Source: Ascidia mentula
Taxonomy: Eukaryota > Chordata > Ascidiacea > Phlebobranchia > Ascidiidae
DNA length: 64,000 bases
Direction: 5' to 3'
Assembly (NCBI GenBank): GCA_947561715.1
Contig: OX387201.1
Span: 9,376,001-9,440,000, forward strand
A program made the position numbers and the translations under genes. This document shows, in pieces, positions 23,273 to 39,447 of the stretch. Every line of letters starts with the position of its first letter. The stretch's first letter is position 1. The notes under the pieces are model-generated. The model ran no database searches. It had not been told where the DNA came from and worked only from the letters and a program-made list of their open reading frames with translations.

Positions 23273-26137
23273 GATATAAGTCCTCCAAGGTAAAAACTAT
23301 AACAAAACGTGCGTCGACATGAAAACGGGAGAACAAAAATAGGCACGGTGTGCAGATTTTAACCTCCATCGTCACATTAAATTACCTCACAAAGGCCAAC
23401 TTAAGATACAAGCTCCCTTATTTTCCTAAATAAGAAAGCAATTAGTTGTGACAAATGAGCATTAACAATTGCATGTTTATTATCGCGGGAATTTTTTCTT
23501 TTTGGGAAAACACTTGAAGCCACTTGTCTACCAGGAACCGAAAATGCCCTGCGGCTGTTTGCTGCTGTTCTCGTGATCAAAACTACAGTATCAGAACTCG
23601 TTTTTTCACCTTTCAATATTATCTTGTTGCATTGCATAGAAAAGTTTTCTGCAAAACTACATTGGCAAGCAAACAAAAATGCAGTACATCGAACTATTTT
23701 ATTAACTTTTTTTAAAGCATAAATTAAAGTGCATTTTAATCTTTTTTACTTGTTTTTAAAGGAAATTTGCGTTTTATAATGTTAGTTTTCTTTCTCTGAA
23801 AAACATATTTATTTTTCCAGTTTCATGTCGGTATCATGGTTTGGCAAAACCATGCTGTTTAGGCTACCTGAGTATCTTGCAAAGTTGCAACTAAGCCAGT
23901 TATCTAAAAAACCTCCAACCTTCCAATCATTTTCGGATAGTGTGTGTTGCAGACAGACACTACATTATATACTGTTTGCACCATGCTGTCCAAAGTTGTG
24001 CTGGAAAATTTAGCATAACGTATGCAGTCGTTAAAGAAATTAAGCGCAAGTTTTTCGACGAGGCGAAAGAAAAAAGTGAATAAAAGTCCCGTCATGTGAT
24101 TTGCCGGAGGCGTAAAGGCTCACCTTGTTTAAGGTTCAACACCAAATCAGAGAGCGAATTTTTGTGGTCTAAATTCCGTAACTCACAAGACCTTACCGCA
24201 CTTTTCTGCACGATTAAAGAATGCGATTTTAACCCGTCAACCAAGTCAATTTACCTGTTCGGTCACGTTTCGATGATGTTTGCTTATATACTACATAAAG
24301 GTAATATTTTCTTTGTAACTATGAACACCACGGGAGAAAGTATGATGATACAAAGTAATCATGGAATTCAGAAACCTAATATCTGAACATAACAGTCAGA
24401 CCCAGAGGTCACAATTTCGCAGTTGTGTGTGTATTGTAGCTTTCCAACATGTTCACTTGGCTGCTATGTCTGAACAAAAGCCTGCTTTGCGTGTTTTTGC
24501 TGCTGTATTATTTGATTGTGCCAAGCGCGTTAGTGACTGAGCGAGTAACTTCTACAGCGTGCCAATTGGTTAGTTAAGTGTCAGAGGCTAGTTGAGTGGC
24601 AGAGAGAATTTTATTTATTTTTTTTTTGACCACGCGCCACGCAGCGTTACCGTCTATAGTGGGCTGCATGGCGTATTCCAACAAGGTCGAGGGTTTGTTT
24701 ATTTTCTATAGTGGATCTTTTTTACCTCATTTTCCTTATATTCTCACCTGTAAAGTTGTAGCAAAAGTGGTTATATAGATGAACTTTTTGTGATAGATGA
24801 GACCAATATTCAATATTACAGAAAAGAAAATGTATGGGCGAGTAAAATGTGGCACAGGAAATGAGAAACGACCCTCATAGTTTCCAAGTATTTTCGGATT
24901 GAAACTGCTTCATTTGATTTGCTTTTATCGCTGATTCAGCCCTCAATAGAGAAACAAATCACACCGTGGAGAGACGCAATTTCGGCAAATCAGAGGCTTG
25001 CAATGGACTTCAAGGTATATCTTGCTTTAGAATGTATTGCGTGCTATGTAGGTAGGCTACTGTAAATTATACATGTTTTCACTATCTGTATGTAATTTTC
25101 GTAACAAACTGTCTTGGGTACTTGCCCACAGGAGATTCCCAACAAACCAGCATTGCCTTCAATTTCCGTGTCGGGCGTACGATCATAACTAGAATTCTTA
25201 CTGAAACTTGCAAAGCAATTTGTGAAGTTTTGCAGCCTCATTTGAATATGTCGTCATTAGGAAGAATGGCATGCCATAGCTTCCGATTTTGAACGCCAAT
25301 GGAACTTCCCCGTGTGTGTTGTTCCTATTGACGGAAGGCATGTTATGATTCAGGTTCAGAGTTTTACAACTACAAGGGGGCACTTCAGCATTGTTTTGAT
25401 GGCTTGCTAATTACCAGTTTTTCTGTGAGCAATTTGGTTTATGTAAATACGCTACTCTCATCCAGTGTATTTAATTACGTCACGTCTACTCTGAATATGT
25501 CGAAAAGTTTTTTGTTTTGTGAGTTTGGTTTGTTTCGTTTTGTAATAGGCTATGTATGATACGTGATTTACGTACATGTTATGAAACGCAACAAATCAAT
25601 GTTTTTTTTATATGTTGCTCCGAATCGGATTTAGTCATCGCGAGTACCGTCATTACCATTTCATTAATATTATGTAGTTTGATTGTTAGGCTATTGGCTA
25701 TATAACTACTAATTAACAATAAAACAATGACGCACTTCACTTGTAACTGGCTGTTGTGCGTTGCGCCCATAATCTTTTCTGTTATTTTTGGATAGTAGTT
25801 TAGAATATGTTGTATCTCTGTTTAGGATTTCGGACTTATTATCAATTCACAGAAAGTTGAACTTTTTGAGTAGGCTATAACAAAAACTATTGCATAGTCA
25901 AGAAGGTATTCTGGTCTTGGCACAGCCACAGGCATCTTGATGAACTGTTTTAGATACTGCTGGCACATGTTCCTCAGCTTACAAGTGTTGACTGAAATAG
26001 CTTTAGTTTTATTTTTGCTTTTCAAAAATAATGCTTGACTTTAAATTTTATGTTAGTGCTGTAACATAGAATTTAATCTAGAAATGTTTTTTTGTGGCAG
26101 AATCTCCACATGCATGGTATAAAAAAAATTATCCAAG
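23273..26137. other. Divergent intergenic region between CACHD1-like and TBC1D23
   Basis: Frames of 60-96 aa occur (e.g. 24096-24386 plus, 23401-23676 minus), but none shows a domain. Promoters for the two divergently transcribed neighbours must lie here. A pyrimidine tract ending 'ttgtggcag' at about 26100, 38 bases above the TBC1D23 start codon, is a possible 3' splice site for a 5' UTR exon or a spliced leader. Confidence 0.4.
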
Positions 26138-29868
<3,731 letters not shown>

Positions 29869-32704
29869 TTTTTCGACGTTATGTGCATTGCCCGACATGT
29901 GTTTGTTAAATAATATACACGGGCCCACTCCCAAAGTGCAATTTTAAACGGCTTCGCTTGCGTCCTGCGGTCCTTTCCGTATTAATTTGTCGCGTGTGTA
30001 TATATGCATATTATTTGTTGTTTATACAAACATCTACTTTTAGCGCTCCTATACGCCTAGTGTCCTGTGAACAGACAGTAAAAGATTGGTGCTACATGTA
30101 CAAATGTTCTTATTGCCCGTTAACTTTCAAACTGGCCGTCCAGGCTGAAGATAATTTTGCAGCATGTCACAGTACGGGCGTTTTTTTGCTTTAGTCCACG
30201 CAATTGCCCCCACAGTGACTTGAGAATACAAGTTATTTTCACAGCTTGTTCCTCATCGATGTGTTTTTTTATTAAATTGTGAAGGCCCCAGTAAAGTTCC
30301 CAGTTCCAAATTCCGGATAGTTATCAATCGAATCCGGCCGGATAATTTGGATCCGGCAGTTTGTTAACAACGATTCGTGTATTTTATCAGTATGGCAAAA
30401 ATGTGTGATTGCCAAACAGAATGCCATGTTAAGGTTAGCTAATTAAAAGTGGAAAAAATAAACGTGGGCATTTATTAATATGGTATAACACGTCACGAAA
30501 AACCTTAATAACAAACAACAGAAAAATCGGTAGTCGGCGAGTATCACAGACTGGGTCCCTGGATCCGGCGCAAGACATCACTAGAAGGCTGTATTTCCAT
30601 GGAAGAAAGTTTCTTGGTCGGGAAATGCCATTCTTGCGTAACAGAGTATAATTGTGTGCAACAATGCAACGGACTATGCACGGGTGCCAGTGTTTTGAAT
30701 AAGCACAGATGTACAGGCTGTTGCCAGGGCGATTTTCAGTTTAGTATGGTTTTCAGAGTGTTTATAGTCATACAGTTAATTGATAGAGGGTGCTGTTGAT
30801 TAAAAACTGCCGATGTTTTGAGGTTTGTTTTGTGAAAAAAATTAATCACAGAAAGTACCATTCATTTGCAATTAAGCGATGTCACCAACCCTCCCCTACA
30901 CAATGCATTCACAATTAGATGTCTTGTAACTGTTTTTGGGGGGCCCCAGGGCTGTTTGTACCCTCATAGGACTGGCAGTTTCGCGGCAAGCCTGTTCAAA
31001 ACCTCACCATGTGCTGTCTTAATGTAGCAGCAATCAATTTTTTTACTGTTGAGCAACAGTAGATGTCCCCCTTTATTGAGTCATAAGACCCAGCGATTAA
31101 AACAAGAGAAACTGTCACCAGGTACATGAAGGTGTAACATACGTCACAGAAACCAGTGCTTGAATTGCGTAATGTTTTGCGCGCAGCTTTGCACATCTAC
31201 TGCATAATCCCATAATGTGACCCAAATGATTTAGCCATCGAATATTCTCGAGTAAAGTGATTCATTTAACATCCTGTTTACCACATAAAATGTTCTGCTG
31301 TGCTTAGGTCACATCGCACCTATGTTCTTGTATTTTATTACTTCGAGCGGTTCGTGATATCACGTGACATTATTGACCAATCAGCGCTTAGTATGGAGAG
31401 CTAAAAACAGCCCAGTGTCTACCTGTAAAGTCACTTCAAGTCTATTCCATTCGATTCTACTTGTTCTATCGTATTACTGTTACACTGCTATTATTACTGA
31501 GACTCTACAAGCTATTCGCCGGCTTGGGATTTGTTCCCACAGCCTGATAATAAACTGTTTATTCGGATACAACGGTTTGCTGGTGAGGTTCTAAACAAAG
31601 GCAATTGACCTCCCAAACTCAATTTTTAGGATTTAATTGCGATAAGGCCTTAAGGCTGGATTAAGTTGGCAACTTGTTTTTGTAGCTGCGTGTGGCATCT
31701 CAAACTAATCTGTATTTCTGCACATAAATAATCCACGGGTTGGTGGTGGGGAACTACTGTCTTAATTTTTTTTGGCAGATAAAGGTCATATTTTTTCTGA
31801 AGAAAGTTTACAAAGTAATCAGTGACCCATTACAAAACATGCATCAGATGGTTGGTAGAATGAGCACAAACGCGTTTGCAGTGCATTGCTGGGCAGTATG
31901 AAATGGGTGGTGTAAAAAGAATGATGAAAAAGGTTTCTGCGAATTTTACAAAAAAGTTCACTCATTTGAGAAAGACCTACCTTTTCCTCAACCCGGTTGT
32001 TTATTTCGGCAACGTTATTAGGTGTTTAAGGAAGATCTACAGAATCTTGTCGTGTAGCCTATCAATGTAGGCCTATCCACATATTTTTTTTCAATTTAGA
32101 ATATAGGTATGTGCCTTACAGGAGTTACAAGCTTTTGTTTTCAAAAACAGCCGGAGGTGGTCATACACCACCGATTCCCAACCTTTTCTCAGCCGGCGAC
32201 ACACTTTTAAGGACAATTTGCTTTGGCTAACCATTTTAAGGTACTGCGGCAAATTTAGACCAATTCCTTCCAATAAATGGCTGTTTTGATGAAGGACTTT
32301 ACTACGCGAGTTCACACGAACTGTGGACTTGAATTATCACCATTGGTAACATGCTTCGCGACCTTCTAAACTACACACCTGGTGTTTGCCATACGGAGTC
32401 TTTATAGCAAACCCACACATTGTTGTTCATAAATGCTGATAAACCTAAGCCCTTATACGCGCCGTTTATACGCACAACTCCCTCCATGTTCTCATATTGG
32501 TGAAAAAATGTCCTCAAACTTCGCCATACCAGCTAACCTTTTAACATGCCGTGAATGTTATGGACTCGCTACTCGAAGAGAATATATTGCAATACGGCGA
32601 AAAGTAACAACGTAAAATTAAAGTCTACATTCTGAGTAAAAGTCGGTAGTAACATTAACAAGTGGTGAAAGAGGGGTCGAAGGACGGAGGAAAAGCCCAC
32701 GAAG
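29869..32704. other. Intergenic region, no supported gene
   Basis: The first ~250 bases are TBC1D23 3' UTR-like. The remainder contains only short frames without domains. A segment at about 31340-31590, with a polyadenylation-type 'aataaa', could be a retroelement end but has no second copy here. Much of this interval does not align obviously with the equivalent part of unit 2. Confidence 0.4.
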
Positions 32705-34671
32705 TCAAAGCACCTCTTGACTCTTTCGTACACATCGGGCAACGTTTTCCTTAAACTTGGGCATGTCTTCGCGAAACTCTTTCTGCAAAACAACAAAAGT
32801 ATCAACGCAATGTCAGTCGATTCAATGCAAATCACGCGCAGGGCTTTTAATTTTTTGTTGTTTCTGGATTCTAATCCAAATAAGGCTATTACCGGCCCGC
32901 CTGATTTGACCCCCAAAACAAAAGACAGTTGCTTACACCGCACTATATCCGATCTCAGTTTAATTGAGACGTAATTACATTTTGGGCTTTTCTGTTATTT
33001 TTTCTTATCTAGATCCTGTTTTATTGCCCGGCACAAGTAGTCCATGGAATACTCATATATATGTGGCTTTGTGAATAATGCTTGGTAGGCCACCATTTTC
33101 ACAATGTCAAAAGGTATCTCGAAACGCAAAACCGACCGAAAATACGGAAATGTGAGACAGGGTAACGCGTAGAACACGTATTTTTGGTAGTAAAAATGCC
33201 GGCTCGAAAACATTCACATGTTTCCAGAAGGAACCTGTGCCATCATCAAAAAATGTAGATGATATGCACTGATTAAAGCATATGTTTACGTGGCAGGTCC
33301 AATAACATGTCAATGTTAACGGTTTTGGGACAAGTCTTCTCATAATTCCAAACCGTGAATGGTGTTTATACAAATCTTGTTTTCTTGAAACTATTTCATG
33401 CGGATGAACATTTGGCTGAAAATAAAATACTTACTGCAGCATCCACGTTGACGGGCGACTCGTCATTGGGTTCACAAACCATGCTGATGACGCTTAGCTG
33501 AAGCCAAACAATCTAGTGTTAGATGGTTAATAACATAAAGCCGTTTCCTGTTATTCGCGTTTGTGGAAGGTTTACAACTTGTGGTGCCATGGATGCAACA
33601 AACTCTCATTACAAAAACTTCATACAAGGTTAGAAGCATGATGGTTTTTTTGAACAAGTTTCACCATTTTACATTGAAGGCTTGCTATTTTATGATGTTA
33701 AAGTTCTTTCTGACAGCAATTGCTTTTGATGGAGTACTCACCAGGATGGTTTCAACAGTGTGAACTGGAAGCCACCTTTCTTCAGCACGCTCGTAGCCAT
33801 ATTTATCCTCACCAGGTTCATGCAAAATTGAAATGCACACTGATCCATCCTTTGCAACTATTAGTACAGCATATATTGTGATCAACATATCTTATGTTTT
33901 ACAAGGATCCTCTAAGTTAACCTAGGAATATATATAGCTGTCTACTTTCACCAAGAGTAACAAAGTTGCATCAACAGGAATTTGGTTACTTGTTAGTATA
34001 CACACCATTTGGGTGCCATATTTCTGAAATGAATTTCATTTTGGGAGGTTTCTGTGGGTAGTCCTCAGGAAAGATTAGGTGGGCTTTGAAATATCCACCA
34101 ACACTGCAATTGTTTACAACATGTTATTGTTTGTACAAGCAAATGCAATATTTGGACATTGAAAACAGTGTCGTATAAATGCATTGTTTATTTTCCACTT
34201 GCACAGCAATCCAAAGGAAAAATACATCAAACCACTTTTAACAAATATTCTGCGTGATTGTTCATCAAAACATTCTTGTACTTACTAAGGTGAACCCACT
34301 GGGCCGATAATCAATATTTCCCATTTAAAAAGATTTTCATCGTCCACCAGGCCTGCACTGAAGCCCTCTACTGGCCGTTTATTAAGATCTACATACGGAA
34401 AAATAAAACCTGCCACAAATTTGTATAACGATGCTTGCTTGATCAAAATAGTTTCTAATTATTTATTTTGGTGGCTGCAAGTATTTTCAGGTAAATTGAT
34501 ACTAATTAAGGCCATATTCTAACATGAAAATGTTTGCATGTGCACTTTATAAAAATGAATTTGGTAAAGGTATGTAGATAATATGTATGGGTAAAATATT
34601 TTTTTACATTTTAAAGGTTCATTACCTTTAAGCTGTCTCTTTAGAAGCAACGCAGCCTGGTCCGCAGCCAT
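32705..34671 (-). CDS. UBE2G1: Ubiquitin-conjugating enzyme E2 G1, copy A
   Basis: E2 that accepts ubiquitin from E1 on a cysteine and builds chains, with links to ER-associated degradation and CRL4 substrates in vertebrates (family knowledge). Six exons: 34626-34671, 34286-34388, 34006-34103, 33742-33857, 33435-33497, 32705-32782; 504 nt, 167 residues, close to the ~170 of the family. The active-site Cys is in [12 protein letters not shown], followed by the acidic loop EDKYGYERAEERWLP diagnostic of the G1/CDC34/UBE2G2 group. [12 protein letters not shown] and PPKMKF are also conserved. Relative to copy B it has altered residues at a normally conserved turn (GPVGSPYVGG here, GPVDSLYDGG in B). 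Splice sites are intact, so it is probably functional, or relaxed if not. Confidence 0.93.
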
Positions 34672-34867
34672 GTTTACAAGACACCAATCAACCACAAATA
34701 TTAGAATTAACACACACAACAAACTTTATTTCAGATCCTGAAAAATGTTTGAAGCAAATACTCTAAATAGTTAATTACGCCCTGATTTAGCACATTTCCA
34801 ACAACATATCAATACAACATCAAACTGCCTTTATAGTGTACTAAAATCATACCTTTGTCCCTCTTGT

Positions 34868-36365
34868 GCTGTTTTCATGTTGTGTTCAGTCACCTTTTGT
34901 CTTCAACATTGTATGTATTGATTGACTCATGTAGCACACAAATAATGCTGAATAAGAACAAACAGGGTCATTCTCTTCACAGGAAGTGGCATGAACAAAA
35001 ATGACCAATACATGTACATGGTGGTTGCCAACTTGCTGTAAAAGCACCAAACTAATGTTAGCCTTGCCAGAGGAGGCTATGCAATGCTAATAGCATATTT
35101 GGCTGATTTTGGAATAGACGAGTTTGTTGGAACCCAAATTATTTTTTTCCAATTCGGCTGATTTCAATTTATTAGCTATTTGCCTTAGTCCTTTATTTTC
35201 TGTTTCATCATTTACATTTTCTTTTTTTGTATGAGTAAACAGTAATTTAACAATTTCTCAAATTTAACATAAATTTAGTTACAAAAAATCTATTATCAGA
35301 ATGTGTTAATTTGCGGAGGCAACATCAACTGCAGAAGGTAGGTACCAAGGCATGGGAGAATTCTTTTTCAAAATGTCTGTCCACCTTGAGGATAAAGTAA
35401 CTCGCTTCATTGAGAATGTTGATAATGATTGGTCAGGGGAGGAAAGGTGGTTGGATTCAAATGTATGTTCCAAAAACTAAATTCAAAACATAAAACATGT
35501 TCCATAGGATATAACAGTAAAAAAACAGCACAACAAATTCTAGTTAACATTATTGCCATGTAACCATTTTGCACTTTGTTTCTCCCCCTTTTTTTTCCAA
35601 CTGCCCTTGTGATTTTAAAATAAGGTATTATTGTGCCACAATGAAGCATATTTCCATGCACATAATGATTGAATGTGGTACTTACGAACAAGAGCCATGT
35701 CGCCACAGTCTTGCAGATTTTTTGAAGGAAAAATATAATCAGCATTCATAGGTGTCACCGTTTTCACAAATGATCGCAAAGCAATCACGCAGGCACATAA
35801 CCGAAAGACGAGAGCATGATCGATCGATGACCTCCGTACTTCGTTGTCTCGTTTGGATGCCAAGCAAGTATTGCTATGAATGCCAGCTAGTGAATCCTGA
35901 CGGCCAACTTTTCCTGGCTAACCTGGCAATTACAGACGACCAGATAATCTTTATGAAAGGGCGGAAAGAACGCCGGAAAACGCCTTGGGTGCAGGCCCCA
36001 GATTGGAAAGTTCGTTATTTGCGCGTAGGATTTTTTTCGGCGATCGTCAATTGCGCGGACGATCGCAACGTTTTTCGTATGTTAATGCATTAGCTAATTT
36101 TTCTTGCGCTGATTATCGGTAAATTTTTGTAAAAGTGCGACAGTTTTTTCCAATCCAGTGCAGGCTGCTGCGTGCCATCGTCAAATCACCTCCCGGAGCT
36201 CTTTTTCCGAGCTAATCTCGTTCAAATTCGGGGACCCGGAGGCCCCAGAAACCGTAGCTTCGGACAGATACATTTTACCCGACGCTGGCACCTCCACCAA
36301 AAACATCTAGTACATGATCATCGAAGCTGAGAAAAGACGTACAAGCCGAAACAGAGTGTTCTAAT
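34868..36365 (+). pseudogene. Partial TBC1D23 pseudogene from segmental duplication
   Basis: Copies TBC1D23 exons 6-8 and their introns but is clearly dead. The exon-6 copy (from about 34983) has a stop directly after VVANLL and is truncated after GFGID's equivalent (about 35120). The exon-7 copy (about 35314-35445) has lost its acceptor AG and carries an internal deletion. The exon-8 copy (about 35790-36360) lacks a ~90-nt block near its start and has further frameshifts. The functional parent is at 26138-29868. No 5' half is present, so it has no promoter of its own. Confidence 0.93.
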
Positions 36366-37149
36366 TTTTCGACGTTGAGTGCTTTTCCCGACTTGTGTTT
36401 GTCGCTTGCGTCCTGCGGTCCTTTCTGTATTAATTTATCGCTTGTTTATAACATGCATATTATTTGTTGTTTATACAAACGTCTATATTTGTTGCGCCCC
36501 TTTTCACAGGCGCCGACTTTGGAATTCTTTCGGATATGTCAAATTATATGACGTCATAAAATGCCAAATATCTTTCTTGGCGCTAAAAAGGGTGCGACGT
36601 GTGAGACCCTATATAGGCTTGCAATTTACGAACTTCACGCAACGCAATTCTATCGCTGGACACTTTTTGCAAATGAACGCATGTTTATGTACGGAAAGAC
36701 CGAATTCAGCATTAAACAAAGGGCCTTTCTTAATAGCAAAGAGAAATTCAAAAACAGTACAAGGAGATTTCTGACAGTAGATGAATTTAGACGACTTGTA
36801 TTTCCTGTCCAGCAACTGTACGTGCTGACAGTTTTGCCGTTAAATTAGTGCCTCTAGATTTCGCAGACGCAACGATATTTGTCAGCTTAAATAAGGTTCG
36901 GTCCTAACGTGAGGGCTTACTTCGAGCATAATAGTTATTATTACGTACAATGTGGTAAACATCATGCTAAGCAGTGTACACAAGCAATCTCTGGTGTAGC
37001 GGCAAATTGGGCCTCGTGGTATTATTTTTGGTAAAGCAAGCAATAAACATCTCGTTGTTACGCTCCAAGGTTATGATGCGTTTCTGAACAGCGATTTGTA
37101 CTGGATTGACTATTAACAGTTAATGGTGTAAAACTCGCAGCATGAAGTA

Positions 37150-38400
37150 CGTTGAGAAACTCTTCATTGATTAAAGATGAGATCAAGCTCGATCTTTCGT
37201 ACTGGTGTCGCTTGTATCTTCAGACAGCAGGGATTTAAGCCGGTTGAGTATTGCATCAGAATTTTGCAAAAAAAATACCAATGACAGAAAATCGTAAAAC
37301 CCATCGTGCTTGGACACAAAGGTCGTAATAGAGGATTGCAAGGTTTGTCTTCAAGATTAAACGATTCAATACTCGACAAACGTTTCGGCGATGACTTGAT
37401 AAAATTGACAACCGCGGCCAGCAGATAAAGATTGCTTCCCTTCTTTCGTACATTAAAATGCCTCTTGCACCACAAGGTTAATTTGATTACCTGCACTATG
37501 AACGTAAAGCATCCCCAAAAAAGCTTGTTGAAATCTTGTCTTAACACCAGAGATTTTGCCGCTTATGTTAGCGGCTCCATCATAGGCCTGATCACGACAA
37601 TTACCCAGATCTAAGCCATGAAAATCGAGACTTCAGACGCGTTTGAGTAGACGCATCGGCTTTGGGACATTCTGTCACGCCAAAACTAACTTCATGGACG
37701 CCATACGCAACATCTACAAAACAGACGCATGTTCTCATTTGTTGTTTTGTTCAAATGTATGTTGTCTCATCAACCATAATGCTATATATACCATTTAGAG
37801 GACGTAATGGAGTCGATTAGACTTTGTAAAATTGGACTTAATGTAACTGACAACATTTCATTCTGAAATATCGTGACATTTTGCGACTTACGTTTTATCC
37901 AGTCATGCACTCTAGTATTGTACTTCCCCAACAGTTGCAGTACTTGAAACAAGTTTGAAGATACATCTTCACCATCACGCAATGCAAGACCCTGGCGCCC
38001 GAGGTACAAAACGCTGTCAAAAATAGCCTCCAGAGCTGTTCGGTTTTCCTGTAAGTTCTCGCTGTTTTGTCCGAGCAGACGACAAGCAGAATCTTTTTGA
38101 TCTGCTGCTATATCAATGCAACACGCTCCTTATGAACAAGCCGGTCGTTGTGTTTTCTAATCGACACCGTCTCCAATTACAAAACCAGTTGTTGACCATA
38201 CAGAACAGCCATGAGATTTATTAAAACGATTTGTTTTGATGCTTATGCAACCATTTTCTGCTGGCCATTTCACAATTCCAATAACACGAACAATCACCTG
38301 GTTGTGAGACAATAACCAGCACGACGGAGCTTTAATGACGTTTGTTATCTTTGCTGAAAAACTTGAAACTAAAAGTTCAAGAGAATTTGTCAACAGTTAA
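37150..38400 (-). pseudogene. Degraded hAT/DUF4371-type (ZMYM1-like) transposase
   Basis: Minus-strand frames, read in order 38400 to 37150 with frameshifts, give the typical blocks of this transposase group: LGRQGLALRDGEDVSSN ... FLQLL-like near 37.9-38.0 kb, IQNEML-like then YGVHEVSFGVTECPK near 37.7 kb, and NCRDQAYDGAANISGKISGV at about 37.55-37.6 kb. Stops and frame changes show it is inactive. No terminal inverted repeats were found. Confidence 0.8.
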
Positions 38401-39447
38401 TGACGCACGACGAACGTTGGTCAGAATATCGGGTATGATTTTCATCTTTGTTGGAGATACAAGCCTATTAATTGTTTTTTGAAAAAAAGGAAAATGGTAG
38501 GTGATTTACCGACACCACGGATTCCCAACCCTTTTTTAGCCAGCGACACACTTTCAAAGACAATTTGCTTTGGCTAACCACCCAAGATACTGCTTTGTTT
38601 CTATGTAGAGGAATTTTTAATGAGTGACTTGTCAAAGCACGAAGTTTAATTATCCCTATGGTCACATGCTTCGCGGCCTTTTTACCTGCACACCTGGTGT
38701 TCGCCATACGGTGTCTTTGCGGCCATCCTGCACACTGTTGTTCATAAATGCTGATAAACCTTAACCACCATAAAAAAGCCGAGCACGGGCCCTTACATGC
38801 ATCGTTTATGCGGATAACTCCCTGCATGTTCTCATACTGGTGGAAACAGGTTCAACAAACTTCCTAAACTTCGCCATACCATTTAACCTGTCAATTCATG
38901 CTGTGAATGTTATGGACTCGCTGTGGTGTTTAGGAAAAACAAATAAGTATGTACACGTTTCCGGGCGAGCTTACAAGTCGACAATAAATATCAAGACAGG
39001 AGAACACACGCGCGTGCGCAACACTCTTAAGAGAAAGTTCAACACGTCTGTACAAAAACAAAATCGGGTCGCAGCGACGAAGAGGCGTAAAAAGCGAAGT
39101 GTTGCGATTTTTCTTCATTCTTATGAAACAGGCCAATTTATAACTATCTTTTTGAGTGAGAGCGAAGTTGACAAGCGACCACTCGAAGAGAAAAAATTGC
39201 AATACGGCGCGAAGTAACAACGTAAAAATTGGCTGTTAAGCTTGACTCTGACAAGGTGAAATTTTCCGTTTACGTGAGTTGCTAGCAAATAGATATCTAG
39301 GTTATGAAAGCGCCGTCACCGTTATAACACCGTTAATGCTAACATGCATTCTGAGTAAAGGCCGGTTTCGTAGTAACATCAACAACAAGGCGTTTCAGGC
39401 AGTATGTGGTGAAAGGGGGTCTGAGGATGGAGGAAAATCCCACGAAG

